This document shows, in pieces, positions 28,445-38,747 of a stretch of DNA of 64,000 nt. A program made the translations under genes and the position numbers. Each line of letters opens with the position of its first letter. Positions within the stretch are counted from its first letter, which is position 1. Where the stretch lies: contig NZ_CP036292.1 in the NCBI RefSeq assembly GCF_007751715.1, forward strand, positions 4,347,339-4,411,338, given 5' to 3'. The DNA is from Rosistilla oblonga. Lineage in GTDB: Bacteria > Planctomycetota > Planctomycetia > Pirellulales > Pirellulaceae. The notes beneath the pieces are model-generated. The model was not told the origin of the DNA, did no database searches, and was given only the letters and a program-made list of their open reading frames with translations.

Positions 28445-29560
28445 TCAATCGATCACCGATTGCGGCTTTCTGGGCGGCGGCGGATTTGGATTTTTCGGTA
28501 GCGGTGGTCCCAGTTCGACACCGCCGACGTGCGTCGTATAGAGCCAGTCTTGCGGTTGCGGATCCCAACCGGCCAGCATCCCGGCGTCTTGGAAGATCCC
28601 ACGAGCTGTCAGGTAGATGTCGAAGCTGTCGGGCAGGACGTAGAACCGAGCGTAATATTTGGTGACGTCGAGGTTCGATAGATAGTCTCTTCGAATCACC
28701 GAGCGCTTGTTCAAAAGTGCGGTTGCGACGGCGCCACGCTTCTCCCGCGGGTGGAATCGCATCCGTGGATAGCGGTTCGATTGGACGTAATATTCCACGT
28801 CGAAGAACGCATCCTGGTCCTTCTTCTCGCCAGCGAAGATCGCTGTAAATTTCTCGGGGTCGATGCCGACTTTAGGATCCCGGTCCATGTTGCCACGGGC
28901 GACGATCGCCTTGGCGATTTTGACGGCTCGCTCGCGAAACGCTTCGACGTTGATCGGGTAGACGGCGTTGCCACTGCACAAAAACGAAGCCTGCTTGGCT
29001 CCCGGCGGTGCCGGACGCGGGTTGGGGATGCTGACCTTGATGTCAGCTGGGCGGGCGCGGATCGGCGTCTTGTCGAGCATCGCTTCGATCTGAGCTTTGC
29101 GATCCAGCGAGGTGCTGATCAACTTCGTCAGCTCCTCACGCTTGCCGGTCGTTTCGGCGATCTTCTTTTTTGCCTCTTCCGCCGCCTTCTGCTGCTGTTC
29201 GATCTTTAAGGCGTACTGCTCCTGTTCCTTCTTGGCATCCTCGCGGGCCTTTTTCTGCCGAGCCAACAGGTCCTTCAGCTTCTGCAGTTCTTCCTTCTGC
29301 TTGTCGGCGTCGATGTCTTGGGGAGCGACCAGGATCCGTTCGAGTTCGTTTTTCTCTTCCTCTTTCTCGACGAGTTCCTTCTTAGCCTGTTCCAGCTTCT
29401 CGGCATCGACGACAGTTTCCGAACGGATGCGACTGACCACTTCGGTCACGCTCATCTGCGTCACGATCAATACAAGCACCAAGATGCCGACGACATTGGT
29501 CATCGTATCGAGCAGCGAATCCAAGCCGCCGTCATCATCATCTTCAGCGGGGCGTCTCAT
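28445..29560 (-). CDS. TolR/ExbD-like membrane protein with long coiled coil
   Basis: A 371-residue protein with an acidic start (MRRPAEDDDDGGLDSLLDTM), then one membrane helix (about residues 20-37, TNVVGILVLVLIVTQMS) and a charged coiled coil of about 120 residues rich in Lys, Glu and Gln. The C-terminal domain, about 170 residues, has FLCSGNAVYPINVEAF and mixed alpha/beta character. The start with an Asp-bearing single helix recalls ExbD/TolR/MotB-type subunits, but no TolQ/MotA partner is beside it. The family appears conserved in planctomycetes. Function unknown; envelope mechanical or signalling role inferred. Confidence 0.75.
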   Translation of the reverse strand: MRRPAEDDDDGGLDSLLDTMTNVVGILVLVLIVTQMSVTEVVSRIRSETVVDAEKLEQAKKELVEKEEEKNELERILVAPQDIDADKQKEELQKLKDLLARQKKAREDAKKEQEQYALKIEQQQKAAEEAKKKIAETTGKREELTKLISTSLDRKAQIEAMLDKTPIRARPADIKVSIPNPRPAPPGAKQASFLCSGNAVYPINVEAFRERAVKIAKAIVARGNMDRDPKVGIDPEKFTAIFAGEKKDQDAFFDVEYYVQSNRYPRMRFHPREKRGAVATALLNKRSVIRRDYLSNLDVTKYYARFYVLPDSFDIYLTARGIFQDAGMLAGWDPQPQDWLYTTHVGGVELGPPLPKNPNPPPPRKPQSVID

Positions 29561-29660
29561 CTAACGGGTTCCGAACGGATTTGAAAAGAGTGCAAACGAC
29601 ATTCAAATATTGTAACCAGGACTGCCGGCTTTGCAGAGTTTTTATCGGCGAGCGGCAGGG

Positions 29661-30098
29661 CTATGCAATCGGCAACGCCGCGGGTTTGCGGCTGCGAAGC
29701 GATTCGTATTCGTGCCCGTACATGGCGTCCATGTAATCCTGGACCTGTTCGGGAGTTTCAAAGTACTGGTCGTAGACCCAAGTATCTTCGTATTCACATT
29801 CCGCAGTCGTGTAGTCGCGGCAGATCTGCGGCCTGGTTTCGTAGATTCCGCAGCGATGGTCTTCTTGCAAATGTTTGCAGGTCGTGTGGACCAACAGATA
29901 CCACGTATCCCCTTCGACAAACATGCTCGCTCGGTCGTGCAACAGATACCAGCGGATGAAATCGAGGTCCTGACGATTCTCGGGAGTGTCGATCGGCAGT
30001 GCGAAATAGCGGCAGCACTTGGCGCTGCAATAATCGCACAGGCTTTCCCCTTTGGGAACAAGTTCACGCGGGATGCGTTTAGGTCTCGGTGCGGTCAT
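29661..30098 (-). CDS. YkgJ-family cysteine cluster protein
   Basis: At least 145 residues from ATG 30098; a longer frame to 30167 adds 23 residues and is possible. The cluster motif CDYCSAKCCRYF, then CKHLQEDHRCGIYETRPQIC with R-D-Y, is the YkgJ (Fe-S or zinc) signature of four to eight cysteines. The tail is rich in Glu and Tyr. The family is often annotated as a putative Fe-S cluster protein but no activity is settled. Cytoplasmic. Short distance to the purU start (about 160 bases, opposite strand) means a shared divergent control region. Confidence 0.85.
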   Translation of the reverse strand: MTAPRPKRIPRELVPKGESLCDYCSAKCCRYFALPIDTPENRQDLDFIRWYLLHDRASMFVEGDTWYLLVHTTCKHLQEDHRCGIYETRPQICRDYTTAECEYEDTWVYDQYFETPEQVQDYMDAMYGHEYESLRSRKPAALPIA

Positions 30099-30260
30099 GG
30101 CGTGGCGACGTTTTCGTTGCAGGCGGTTCGGCTTCGATGGAAGTTCCTGGATGTTGTTGTCGGCCATTATAAGGTGGCTGATCGAAACCGGCTACAGTCG
30201 ATATACTTGGCAACTGTCCCGATATGACCTCCCGGCTGGCAAACAAGTAGAACCAAAATC

Positions 30261-31112
30261 ATGGACGTTGTTATCACCGCCCTTGGCCCCGACAATGTTG
30301 GGCTCGCCGACCCGATCATTCACTACGTGACCGGCCAAGGCGCATCGCTTTCCGAAATCCAGATGTACGACCACGACGAGGCGCAGTTGTTTGCGATGCT
30401 CTGCCGGCTGCACCTGCCCGACGGCCGGCTGGATCTGCTGGAACAAGCGATGCAGAAGATCGCTGAGAAGACGGGGCTGGCGATTCGAGTTTGGAGTCCC
30501 GACAAACGAGCCGATCGGCCGCGGATCGCGCTCTGCACCACCTACCGCACCGAAACGCCGAGGGCTGTTTTGCAGGCGGTTCGCGATGGCCGGATCCGCG
30601 CCGAAGTGGCCGTTGTGATCGGCAATCGCAAGAAGTGCCAACCGTTGGCCGAGGAGTTTGGCGTTCCGTTCGAACTGATCGGCGAGGCGGACGGCAGCGC
30701 CAACGAAGACGCCATGGTTCAGATGTTCGATCGCTACGAGATCGACTACGTTGTCTTAGCACGCTACATGCGGATCCTGCCGCCGGAGACGTGCTGGCAG
30801 TTCGCGGGGGGGCGAATCATCAACCTGCACCATGGATTGCTGCCCGGTTTTCCCGGCTTCCGCCCCTACCACGACGCCTATGCCGCGCGGATGTTGACCT
30901 TTGGTGCGACGTGTCACTTCATCATCCCCGAACTGGATGCCGGGAATCAAACGATCAACCAAGAGACCTTTGCGGTCCGGCCGGGGACGCCGTTGGAAGA
31001 GGTGATCCGGCGAGGCGAACAGGTCAACGAGCCCTCTTGCCTGGTCGAAGGAGTTCGTCGCGTGATCGATCGAGAAGTCAAACTGCACTTTCACCGCGTT
31101 GTCGTCAGCTGA
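30261..31112 (+). CDS. purU: Formyltetrahydrofolate deformylase-like protein
   Basis: A 283-residue protein with an N-terminal ACT domain (MDVVITALGPDNVGLADPI) and a C-terminal formyl-transferase fold. IINLHHGLLPGFPGFRPYHD and RMLTFGATCHFI match the deformylase catalytic block with Asn, His and Asp. It would release formate from 10-formyl-THF, feeding purine synthesis and C1 balance. The segment usually read as GPII after the catalytic Asp is here AGNQTINQE, slightly unusual. The gene is downstream of YkgJ in opposite sense and close to a second EEP gene. Confidence 0.9.
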   Translation: MDVVITALGPDNVGLADPIIHYVTGQGASLSEIQMYDHDEAQLFAMLCRLHLPDGRLDLLEQAMQKIAEKTGLAIRVWSPDKRADRPRIALCTTYRTETPRAVLQAVRDGRIRAEVAVVIGNRKKCQPLAEEFGVPFELIGEADGSANEDAMVQMFDRYEIDYVVLARYMRILPPETCWQFAGGRIINLHHGLLPGFPGFRPYHDAYAARMLTFGATCHFIIPELDAGNQTINQETFAVRPGTPLEEVIRRGEQVNEPSCLVEGVRRVIDREVKLHFHRVVVS

Positions 31113-31293
31113 TCGCTGTAGGGTTACATCCGGTCTTCCCACCGGAGGTATCAGCCGCCACAAAAACTTATTTGCTCTGCCTGATCACCGGTACCTAAGC
31201 TTCCGCCGGTAGCCGTTGGACTATACTGGGGCGTTCCCAAATCGCTGCACGTCGCAGCTGCGTTGTCCGCCGCCGCTTGCTGGAGAGTCATCG

Positions 31294-32304
31294 ATGCACC
31301 GTTTGATCTGCGTCCTGTTGTGCTTCCAAGCTGTCGCCGCCTACGCCGACGAATCGGCGGACGATTTCGTCGTCATGTCGTGGAATCTCGAATGGTTCTT
31401 CGACAGCCAGCCGCGGGACAACCGCAGCGATCTGGCCCGCGAGATGTCGGCGCCCGATCGCCCTAACTGGGACTGGCGTCGCGATGCCGTCGCCGCATCG
31501 ATCGCGTCGGTCCGCCCCGACGTTGTCGCGCTGCAGGAAGTTGAAAGCAGCAAAGTCATGGGCTACCTGACGACAACTTTGGAAGACGACCACGACCAGA
31601 AGTTTCGCTTCGTCTGTTTTGATGGAGCCGAACCGTTCACCGAACAGGACGTCGCGCTTCTGTATGCCGACAACGTTTGGCTGCGCCGGTCGGGACTCAA
31701 CGGCCAATCGCGGAAGATGCACGCCAGCGGCGACTACTACAACGTCTTCAAACATCTAGAAGCCGAACTGGAAATCGGTCGGCCGAGTGATCCCGAAGTC
31801 GTGACGGTGATCAATCTGCATCTGCGAGCTCGCGCCGAACGAGCGGACATCCGGATTCGCCAAGCGCGACTCGTCCACACTTGGATCGCCGATCGAGTCG
31901 CTGCCGGAGAGAACGTGATCGTGCTGGGCGATCTGAATACCGAAGAACCTGCCGAGGGCGTCCGCGATGACAGCGACCTCGCGATCCTGTGCGGGAAACA
32001 TACTCCACGAACCGACGACGACCTGATCGATCTGCACCCGCGGTTGTCCGTCGACCAACGGCAAACGCACCTGTTGGCCGGCAAAGCGTTCGACCGGATC
32101 CTGGTCAGCCCCGCCATGATCGAAGACGATCCCGACCGCGTCGACCTGGTCCTGCGATCGGTGCAGCGACCTCGAGAACTATCGGTCAAAGGAGATGGGC
32201 CCGATGAACAGGATGCCCACTGGAACGCCTACTGGCAAATCGATTCAAATCAACGCGATCTCAGCGACCACTGGCCTGTGGTCGCCCGCTTTCAACTCAA
32301 GTGA
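31294..32304 (+). CDS. Secreted EEP-family phosphohydrolase
   Basis: A 336-residue protein with a signal peptide (MHRLICVLLCFQAVAAYA, cleavage before DES). EEP motifs are intact: MSWNLEWFFD, ALQEVESS, VLGDLNTEE and LSDHWPVVARF. The secretion signal distinguishes it from the cytoplasmic EEP protein at 27686. It may hydrolyse phosphodiesters outside the cytoplasm. ATG 31294 is chosen for the signal peptide. The downstream S4 gene starts at or just after its stop, so they are probably co-transcribed. Confidence 0.88.
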   Translation: MHRLICVLLCFQAVAAYADESADDFVVMSWNLEWFFDSQPRDNRSDLAREMSAPDRPNWDWRRDAVAASIASVRPDVVALQEVESSKVMGYLTTTLEDDHDQKFRFVCFDGAEPFTEQDVALLYADNVWLRRSGLNGQSRKMHASGDYYNVFKHLEAELEIGRPSDPEVVTVINLHLRARAERADIRIRQARLVHTWIADRVAAGENVIVLGDLNTEEPAEGVRDDSDLAILCGKHTPRTDDDLIDLHPRLSVDQRQTHLLAGKAFDRILVSPAMIEDDPDRVDLVLRSVQRPRELSVKGDGPDEQDAHWNAYWQIDSNQRDLSDHWPVVARFQLK

Positions 32305-32543
32305 ACCACCCCATGAACCAAGATGTTTCCAACGACCCCAGCACGGACGATGAAGATTCGATTCGGTTGGACAACTTTATCAAATTGACAGGCGTCGTCG
32401 GGACCGGCGGCCAAGCCAAGATGTTGATTCAAAATGGCGAGGTCACGGTCAATGGCGAAGTCGAAACGCGGCGTCGCAAAAAGTTGACGATTGGCGACGA
32501 GATCGAAGTCTTCGGAGAAGTCTTCCGCGTCGAACAGGATTAG
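32301..32543 (+). CDS. S4-domain RNA-binding protein (YbcJ-like)
   Basis: An 80-residue product from GTG 32301 that overlaps the stop of the EEP gene by 4 bases, or 76 residues from ATG 32313. The S4 fold is seen in IRLDNFIKLTGVVGTGGQAK and MLIQNGEVTVNGEVETRRRK with KLTIGDEIEVFG. It likely binds structured RNA, perhaps the ribosome. The acidic N-terminal tail (DPSTDDEDS) is not part of the fold. The overlap with the EEP gene suggests coupling by chance of arrangement more than by function. Confidence 0.85.
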   Translation: MNHPMNQDVSNDPSTDDEDSIRLDNFIKLTGVVGTGGQAKMLIQNGEVTVNGEVETRRRKKLTIGDEIEVFGEVFRVEQD

Positions 32544-32664
32544 CTAGAATCAGCAGCTTGTCGCAGCAAGCGGTCCCGTCGTCGTGGCCGCTTGCACAGC
32601 GATTCCCTCAGCCGCCCACCCCGCCCTTTCCGCTCTGGAACGTAACCACTCAAAGGATCCGTCC

Positions 32665-34905
32665 GTGACCCAAGAAGCGAATCTATTGGATCGCACTCGA
32701 CGCTTTGCCATTACCGCGTTGGGCGTGTTTTTGTGTTTGTTCACGCTGTTCGAAGTCAATTACAACTTGATGCAACCGCAGTCGTCGCTGGCTGTGTTTG
32801 TCGGCGTTGGGCTTGCGCTCTGCTATTTGACCTTTCCGCTGCACAAGCGGTTTGCCAACGTTCAATCGATGCGTCTGATCGACGTGGTGTTAGCGATCGC
32901 AGCGGCCGGATGTTGCGGATACGTCGTCGTGCAAACCGAACCGCTCTTTGAGAGCCTGTGGTCCGACGGGATCTCGCTGGGCAACCGGGCTGGTGCCGAA
33001 ACGACCGCCGACTTTGTTGTCGGGCTGATCGGATTGGCGCTGGTTCTCGAAGCGACTCGCCGCAGCATCGGACTGATCGTTCCGCTGCTGGCGCTGTTTT
33101 TTGTCGCCCACTCTTATTACTGCTACGGCAGCCTGCGGTACGACTGGGTCGCGATGCCCGATTGGATGCTGCCACACGCCGGGCAAAACGTCAAAGATAT
33201 CGTCAGCACGACGTTCCTGCAGTCGTTGGGCGTGTTTGGCCCCGCGGCGAGCGTGATGTTTAAATATGTCTTCCTGTTTGTCGTCTTTGGCGCCTTCCTG
33301 GAGATGTCGGGAGCGACGCAGTTCATCATCGATTTTGCGACCAAAGTGTTCGGCAAAATCCGTGGCGGACCAGCGATGGTTTCGGTTGTCGCCAGCGGCT
33401 TGATGGGCTCGCTGTCGGGCAGTGCGGTCGCTAACGCGGTGACCACCGGAACGTTTACGATTCCGATGATGCGAAGCGCTCGGTTCCCGAACTACATCGC
33501 CGGCGGCATCACCGCCGCGGCAGCTTCCGGCGGCGCATTGGTTCCGCCGGTAATGGGTGCCGGTGCGTACATGATGCTGGAATTGGTGCAGCCGCAGGTC
33601 ACATTCCTGACGATCATGAAAGCCGCTCTGCTGCCGGCGATTCTGTATTACGTGTCGATCCTGGCTGTTGTGTTCCTGTACTCGCGGCGTCTGGGAGCCG
33701 AGGGGCTCGACACGCAAGAGGTCAGCAAAAAGAAGCTGTCCGGTTTCGAAGCGATGGTCTTTTTCGGAGCCCTCGGAACTTTGATCGGCCTGCTGATCGC
33801 TGGCTTCTCGCCGTTCCGCAGCGTGACAGGAGCGCTAGCGGTGATCTTGGTCTTCGCCACGCTTCGCAAAGAACTTGCGATCAGCGCGTCGGCTCGCTGG
33901 ATGGCGTTTTTCAGTTTCTTCGCCGTGCTGTTGCTGCATCAAGCGACGATCTTTGTCCACGATTCGGTCCCCTCGGGACTGCAGACGTTTATGGCCAGTT
34001 CATGGATCCATCCGACCAGCGGTGAATTTAGCCCGCTGTTGATGGTTGGTTCGCTGTTGGAATCGGCGATCGTCGGGATGTTTGGGCTGCTGATCTTTGG
34101 CCTGATTCATCCCGCGTGGCGTCCGGAGATGACGTCGGCGATGACCAAGTCGGCCAAAAATGGGATCTCGTTGGTCGCCGCGAGTGCCTGCGTCGGAATC
34201 ATCATCGGGATCGTCCAACAGACCGGAATCGCAACCGATTTCAGTTCGGTCATCAAAGGCGTGGTCGAAACGAATCTGTTCCTCGCCCTGCTCGGCATCA
34301 TGGTCTGTTCGTTGATCCTGGGAATGGGTGTTCCCTCGGTCGTCTGTTATCTGTTGATGGCGACGTTGATGGGATCGCTGCTGGGCGAATTGGGAGTGAT
34401 CCCGTTGGTCGCTCACCTGTTCATCTTCTACTTCGGCATGATGTCGATGGTCACGCCGCCGGTGGCATTAGCCGGGTACGCGAGTGCTTCGATTGCCGAG
34501 GCGCCGATCATGAAGACCTCGTTTGCCGCGTTCCGGTTCTCGTTAGTCGGATTTACGTTGCCGTTTATGTTTGTCTACCGGCCGGCGTTGTGCCTGTTGG
34601 CTCCCGATGGCCAATCCCCCACGGCGTTTGCGATCGCCCACGCGTTGACCGCCGCGACGATTGGGATCCTTGCCCTGGCAGGATGCATCGCGGGCTACTT
34701 CCGCAACAGTCTGTCGGTCTTCGAACGGGTGCTGATGTTCATATCAGCCGCACTATTGTTGGCACCGATCACCAAGATCGGCGAGGTCCGCGTCGGACTG
34801 ACCATCGACATCGTCGGCGCGATCCTGTTCTTCGCCGTCGTCACGATCAACGCCCTCCGCCGGCCGACAACAACCAACGGCCCGCAAGAAATCGCGAGCG
34901 AATAG
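32665..34905 (+). CDS. TRAP transporter fused permease (DctQM-like, TAXI type)
   Basis: A 746-residue membrane protein with GTG 32665 (AAAGGA 7 bases upstream; the longer GTG at 32584 is less likely). It contains about 16 or more hydrophobic segments. The DctM core is marked by ASGLMGSLSGSAVANAVTTG, TAAAASGGALVPPVMGAGAY and FIFYFGMMSMVTPPVALAGY, and the N-terminal region represents the fused small subunit of the TAXI class. It would import organic acids or similar with sodium or proton. A TAXI periplasmic binding protein is expected for function but none is encoded in this window. Confidence 0.92.
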   Translation: MTQEANLLDRTRRFAITALGVFLCLFTLFEVNYNLMQPQSSLAVFVGVGLALCYLTFPLHKRFANVQSMRLIDVVLAIAAAGCCGYVVVQTEPLFESLWSDGISLGNRAGAETTADFVVGLIGLALVLEATRRSIGLIVPLLALFFVAHSYYCYGSLRYDWVAMPDWMLPHAGQNVKDIVSTTFLQSLGVFGPAASVMFKYVFLFVVFGAFLEMSGATQFIIDFATKVFGKIRGGPAMVSVVASGLMGSLSGSAVANAVTTGTFTIPMMRSARFPNYIAGGITAAAASGGALVPPVMGAGAYMMLELVQPQVTFLTIMKAALLPAILYYVSILAVVFLYSRRLGAEGLDTQEVSKKKLSGFEAMVFFGALGTLIGLLIAGFSPFRSVTGALAVILVFATLRKELAISASARWMAFFSFFAVLLLHQATIFVHDSVPSGLQTFMASSWIHPTSGEFSPLLMVGSLLESAIVGMFGLLIFGLIHPAWRPEMTSAMTKSAKNGISLVAASACVGIIIGIVQQTGIATDFSSVIKGVVETNLFLALLGIMVCSLILGMGVPSVVCYLLMATLMGSLLGELGVIPLVAHLFIFYFGMMSMVTPPVALAGYASASIAEAPIMKTSFAAFRFSLVGFTLPFMFVYRPALCLLAPDGQSPTAFAIAHALTAATIGILALAGCIAGYFRNSLSVFERVLMFISAALLLAPITKIGEVRVGLTIDIVGAILFFAVVTINALRRPTTTNGPQEIASE

Positions 34906-35000
34906 AAGCGACTCAGCAAACCGTAGCGAAGCAACGTCAAGCGATGTCCTGGGACGCCATTACGTCCCAGGACGGCAGCATCCAATCGCTTCAAACCGCG

Positions 35001-35369
35001 AACGCGATATCTGTGAAAAGTCGCGAAGCGACGACATGAGATAGCCTGGCGACGCAAGTCCCAGGACAGGCAAGCCAACAACGCCAAAGCCTTCTGCCCC
35101 CAAACGCGACATCTATCCCCAGTCGTGAAGCGACGACATGAGATAGCCTAGCGACGCAAGTCCCAGGACAACCAAGCCAACAACCCCATAGCGTTCCGCC
35201 CCTAACGCGACATCTATCCCCAGTCGCGAAGCGACGGCATGAGACAGCCTGGTGACGCAAGTCCCAGGACAGCCAAGCCCCACCCCAAGCCTTCCGCCTC
35301 CAAGCGCGACATTCATCCCCAGTCGCGAAGCGACGACATGCGATAGCCTAGCGACGCAAGTCCCAGGAC
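35001..35369. repeat. Four tandem copies of a roughly 100-bp unit
   Basis: Conserved cores run 35001-35067, 35103-35169, 35204-35270 and 35302-35369, starting with AACGCGAC or a close variant and ending GTCCCAGGAC; periods are 102, 101 and 98. Inside each is AGTCGCGAAGCGACGACATG (or a close variant), which holds the near-palindrome GTCGCGAAGCGAC. Spacers of about 33 bases vary more than the cores. A degenerate motif before the first copy, GATGTCCTGGGACG near 34943, may be related. Confidence 0.85.
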
Positions 35370-35407
35370 TGCGGCGATTTGGAATCGCGCCACAGATACG
35401 CAAAAGA

Positions 35408-35446
35408 CCACCGCGATCGTGTTTCGATCGCGGTGGCCTTTGTTTC
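35408..35446. terminator. Strong bidirectional terminator between TRAP permease and carB
   Basis: CCACCGCGATCG (35408-35419) pairs perfectly with CGATCGCGGTGG (35425-35436) over a 5-base loop and is followed by CCTTTGTTTCT on the plus strand. On the minus strand the stem is followed by TCTTTTG, the complement of 35401-35407. It probably ends carB, whose stop is at 35502, and could also stop plus-strand reading. Confidence 0.75.
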
Positions 35447-35501
35447 TATTTCGGCGGATAGCGTTCAACACATCGGCGCCGTCAATGCGCCGTGCGGAAC
35501 T

Positions 35502-38500
35502 CTACAGTCCGAACCGGTCCTGCAGGCACTCGACGTCCAGGGCGCCTTCTTTGAGCGCCTCCATCGCGCCGACAGCGGCTTCGGCTGCGGCGATCGTCGT
35601 GATACATGGGACGCCGTGTTGAACGCCCGAAGCTCGGATGCGACCTTCGTCGGTGCGAGCCCCTTTGCCGTTGGGCGTGTTGATAATCAACTGGACCTCT
35701 TCGTTCTTCAGGTAATCGATCAAGTTCGGATGCCCTTCGGCAAGCTTCTTGATCGGAGTGACCGCCACGCCCGATTCCTCGAGCAATTTTGCGGTACCCG
35801 AGGTCGCCAGGATGCTGAAGCCGAGATCGCGGAGACGCGAGCCAAGCTTGATCGCAAAGTCCTTGTGACGCGACGACAGGCTGATGAAGATGTTCCCTTC
35901 GCTTGGAAGGACCGTGCTCGCCGCGATCTGGCTTTTGGCAAACGCCAGCGAGAAACTCTTGCTGGTTCCCATCACCTCGCCCGTACTTCGCATCTCCGGC
36001 CCGAGCACGATGTCGACACCGGCAAACTTGCGGAACGGGAAGACGCTCTCTTTGATCGAGACGTGCGACGGGATCGTTTCCCCGGTCACGCCGACTTCGG
36101 CAAGCGTCTTGCCGCACATGACCTGCGTCGCCAAACGCGCCACGGGAACGCCGGTCGCTTTGGCGACAAACGGCACGGTCCGGCTGGCTCGCGGATTGAC
36201 TTCGATGATGTACAGCGTCGGCTTGCCATCTTCCATTTTGACGGCGTACTGGATGTTCATCAGTCCGACGACTTTCAATCGCAGCGCCAATTGTTTCGTG
36301 GCGACGCGGATTTCGTCGAGGATCGATTCGGGCAGGCTGTGAGGCGGGATCGCACATGCGGAGTCGCCGCTGTGGACGCCCGCTTCTTCGATGTGCTCCA
36401 TGATTCCCATCAGCACGCAGTCCTTCGAATCGGAGAGCGCGTCGACGTCGACTTCAATCGCATCTTCCAGGAACCGGTCGATCAGAACCGGTTGCCCTTC
36501 GGCGACAACAAACGCTTCGGCGACGTAGCGGTCGAACTGCTTGTGGTCGTAACAGATCTCCATAGCGCGGCCGCCCAAAACAAAGCTGGGTCGAACCAAC
36601 GCGGGGAAGCCGATCCGGTCGACTTCGCCGCGGGCTTCTTCCATCGTCCGCGCGATGCCGCTCGGCGGCTGACGCAGCCCCAGTTCATCGATCAGTTGTT
36701 GGAACAGCTCGCGATCCTCGGCCGCTTCGATCGTGTCGACGCTGGTTCCGATGATCGGCACGCCAGCGTTGGCCAATCCGCGAGCGAGATTCAGCGGCGT
36801 CTGGCCACCGAACTGTACGATTACGCCGTCGGGTTGGACGTTGTCGCAGATGTTCAACACATCTTCGATCGTCAGCGGTTCGAAGAACAGGATGTCGCTG
36901 GTGTCGTAATCGGTACTGACCGTCTCCGGATTACTGTTGACCATGATCGATTCATAGCCCATGTCGCGGAGGGCGAAACTGGCATGGCAGCAGCAATAAT
37001 CGAACTCGATCCCCTGGCCGATCCGGTTTGGACCGCCACCAAGAATCATGATCCGCTTCTTGTCACCCTTGGGCGGCGCTTCGTTCTCGTCTTCGTACGT
37101 GCTGTAGTAGTACGGCGTGAAGGCCTCGAATTCGGCGGCACAGGTGTCGACCGATTTGAAGACCGCGCGGACGCCTTGTTCTTTGCGGTATTCGCGAACC
37201 TTCAGCTCGCTGGAGTCGAAGAAGATCGCCAACTGGCGATCGGAGAAACCTAGCTGTTTGGTGTATTTCAAGTCGGCGGGGCTGAGCGATTCGAGCGATC
37301 CAGCCTGCAGCAAAAAGTTCTCGTGCTCGACGATCTGTTGCAATTGGTCCAAGAACCAGCGATCGATTTTCGTCAGTTCGAAGATCTCTTCGATCGTCAT
37401 CCCCATCTTCAGCGCGTATCGCAGATAGAAGATTCGTTCGGCGTTGGGAGTCGAAAGTTTTGCGATCACTTCATCGCGGTCGGGCTGCGATTCGCCACCC
37501 CACATATCCTTGCTGCCGCCGCCGAAACCGAAGGCGCCGACTTCCAGGCCGCGAAGCGCTTTTTGGAACGACTCTTTAAAGGTTCGCCCGATCGCCATCG
37601 TCTCGCCGACGCTCTTCATCTGCGTCATCAAGGTCGGATCGGCTTCGGGGAACTTCTCAAACGCAAACCGTGGGATCTTCGTAACGACGTAATCGATCGA
37701 CGGTTCGAAACAAGCTTTTGTCTTTTGCGTGATATCGTTGGGCAGTTCCCACAAGCGGTAACCGACAGCCAACTTGGCCGCGATCTTGGCGATCGGGAAA
37801 CCAGTCGCTTTACTGGCCAGCGCCGACGATCGGCTGACCCGCGGATTCATCTCGATCACGATCATCCGGCCGGTGGTCGGTTCGATCGCAAATTGGATGT
37901 TCGAGCCACCGGTCTCGACACCGATCTCGCGAATTACCGCCAACGAAGCGTCACGCATCCGTTGGTACTCTTTGTCGGTCAGCGTCTGCGCCGGGGCGAC
38001 GGTGATCGAATCGCCGGTGTGGACGCCCATCGGATCGAAGTTCTCGATCGAACAGATGATCACACAGTTGTCGTCCATGTCGCGGACGACTTCCATTTCG
38101 TATTCTTTCCAACCGATGATCGACTCTTCGATCAGCACTTCGGTGACTGGGCTTTGGTCTAAGCCGTTTTGCACCAACGCGTCGAAGTCGTCGCGGTTGT
38201 AAGCGATCGCCGAACCGGAGCCACCCATCGTAAAGCTGGGTCGGACGACGCAGGGCAACCCGACATCGTTCATCACGCGGCGGGCGTCGGTCAGATTGCG
38301 GACCGTTTCGCCGCGGCAGACATCCAGGCCGATCTTGTCCATCGCCTGCTTAAACTGTTCGCGTTCTTCCGCTTTGGCGATTACATCGGCGCGAGCACCG
38401 ATCATCTCCACGCCGTACTTCTCCAGCACGCCGTTGGCTTCCAAGTCCATCGCGGTGTTCAAACCGGTCTGACCGCCCAGAGTTGGCAGAAGCGCATCGG

Positions 38501-38747
38501 GGCGTTCTTTGGCGATGATCTTCTCGACCATCTGCCAGGTCAGCGGTTCGATGTAGGTCCGATCAGCGGTTCCCGGATCGGTCATGATCGTGGCCGGATT
38601 GCTGTTGACCAAGATGACTTCGTACCCCTCCTCACGCAGAGCTTTACAAGCCTGCGTGCCGGAATAATCGAATTCACAAGCTTGGCCGATGACGATCGGT
38701 CCGCTACCGATCAGCAAGATTTTCTTGATGTCGTCGCGACGTGGCAC
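35502..38747 (-). CDS. carB: Carbamoyl-phosphate synthase large subunit
   Basis: A 1081-residue enzyme (E. coli has 1073) starting at GTG 38747 with [20 protein letters not shown]. Two ATP-grasp halves are clear: the first carboxyphosphate part has [17 protein letters not shown] and the second has [20 protein letters not shown]; both contain the conserved VRPSF blocks. The C-terminus shows the allosteric MGS-like domain with [17 protein letters not shown]. It makes carbamoyl phosphate for pyrimidines and arginine with CarA, which is not in the window. Longer starts to 38891 lack family resemblance. It lies about 250 bases from the flippase gene on the same strand. Confidence 0.98.
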   Translation of the reverse strand: MPRRDDIKKILLIGSGPIVIGQACEFDYSGTQACKALREEGYEVILVNSNPATIMTDPGTADRTYIEPLTWQMVEKIIAKERPDALLPTLGGQTGLNTAMDLEANGVLEKYGVEMIGARADVIAKAEEREQFKQAMDKIGLDVCRGETVRNLTDARRVMNDVGLPCVVRPSFTMGGSGSAIAYNRDDFDALVQNGLDQSPVTEVLIEESIIGWKEYEMEVVRDMDDNCVIICSIENFDPMGVHTGDSITVAPAQTLTDKEYQRMRDASLAVIREIGVETGGSNIQFAIEPTTGRMIVIEMNPRVSRSSALASKATGFPIAKIAAKLAVGYRLWELPNDITQKTKACFEPSIDYVVTKIPRFAFEKFPEADPTLMTQMKSVGETMAIGRTFKESFQKALRGLEVGAFGFGGGSKDMWGGESQPDRDEVIAKLSTPNAERIFYLRYALKMGMTIEEIFELTKIDRWFLDQLQQIVEHENFLLQAGSLESLSPADLKYTKQLGFSDRQLAIFFDSSELKVREYRKEQGVRAVFKSVDTCAAEFEAFTPYYYSTYEDENEAPPKGDKKRIMILGGGPNRIGQGIEFDYCCCHASFALRDMGYESIMVNSNPETVSTDYDTSDILFFEPLTIEDVLNICDNVQPDGVIVQFGGQTPLNLARGLANAGVPIIGTSVDTIEAAEDRELFQQLIDELGLRQPPSGIARTMEEARGEVDRIGFPALVRPSFVLGGRAMEICYDHKQFDRYVAEAFVVAEGQPVLIDRFLEDAIEVDVDALSDSKDCVLMGIMEHIEEAGVHSGDSACAIPPHSLPESILDEIRVATKQLALRLKVVGLMNIQYAVKMEDGKPTLYIIEVNPRASRTVPFVAKATGVPVARLATQVMCGKTLAEVGVTGETIPSHVSIKESVFPFRKFAGVDIVLGPEMRSTGEVMGTSKSFSLAFAKSQIAASTVLPSEGNIFISLSSRHKDFAIKLGSRLRDLGFSILATSGTAKLLEESGVAVTPIKKLAEGHPNLIDYLKNEEVQLIINTPNGKGARTDEGRIRASGVQHGVPCITTIAAAEAAVGAMEALKEGALDVECLQDRFGL

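Larger units (their letters stand above)
34906..35501. other. Non-coding stretch with tandem repeats and shared terminator
   Basis: About 600 bases without a gene between TRAP and carB. It contains four copies of a roughly 100-bp unit (35001-35369) and a strong bidirectional terminator (35408-35440). Short frames here follow the repeat and are not considered coding. Confidence 0.7.

Noticed and set aside
34921-35370. Tandem repeats considered as a CRISPR array
   Set aside because: Repeat cores are about 67 bases and spacers about 33 and related to one another; no cas genes. This is not CRISPR.
35379-37253. 624-codon plus-strand frame opposite carB
   Set aside because: It is the antisense of a certain carB gene; no domain recognised.
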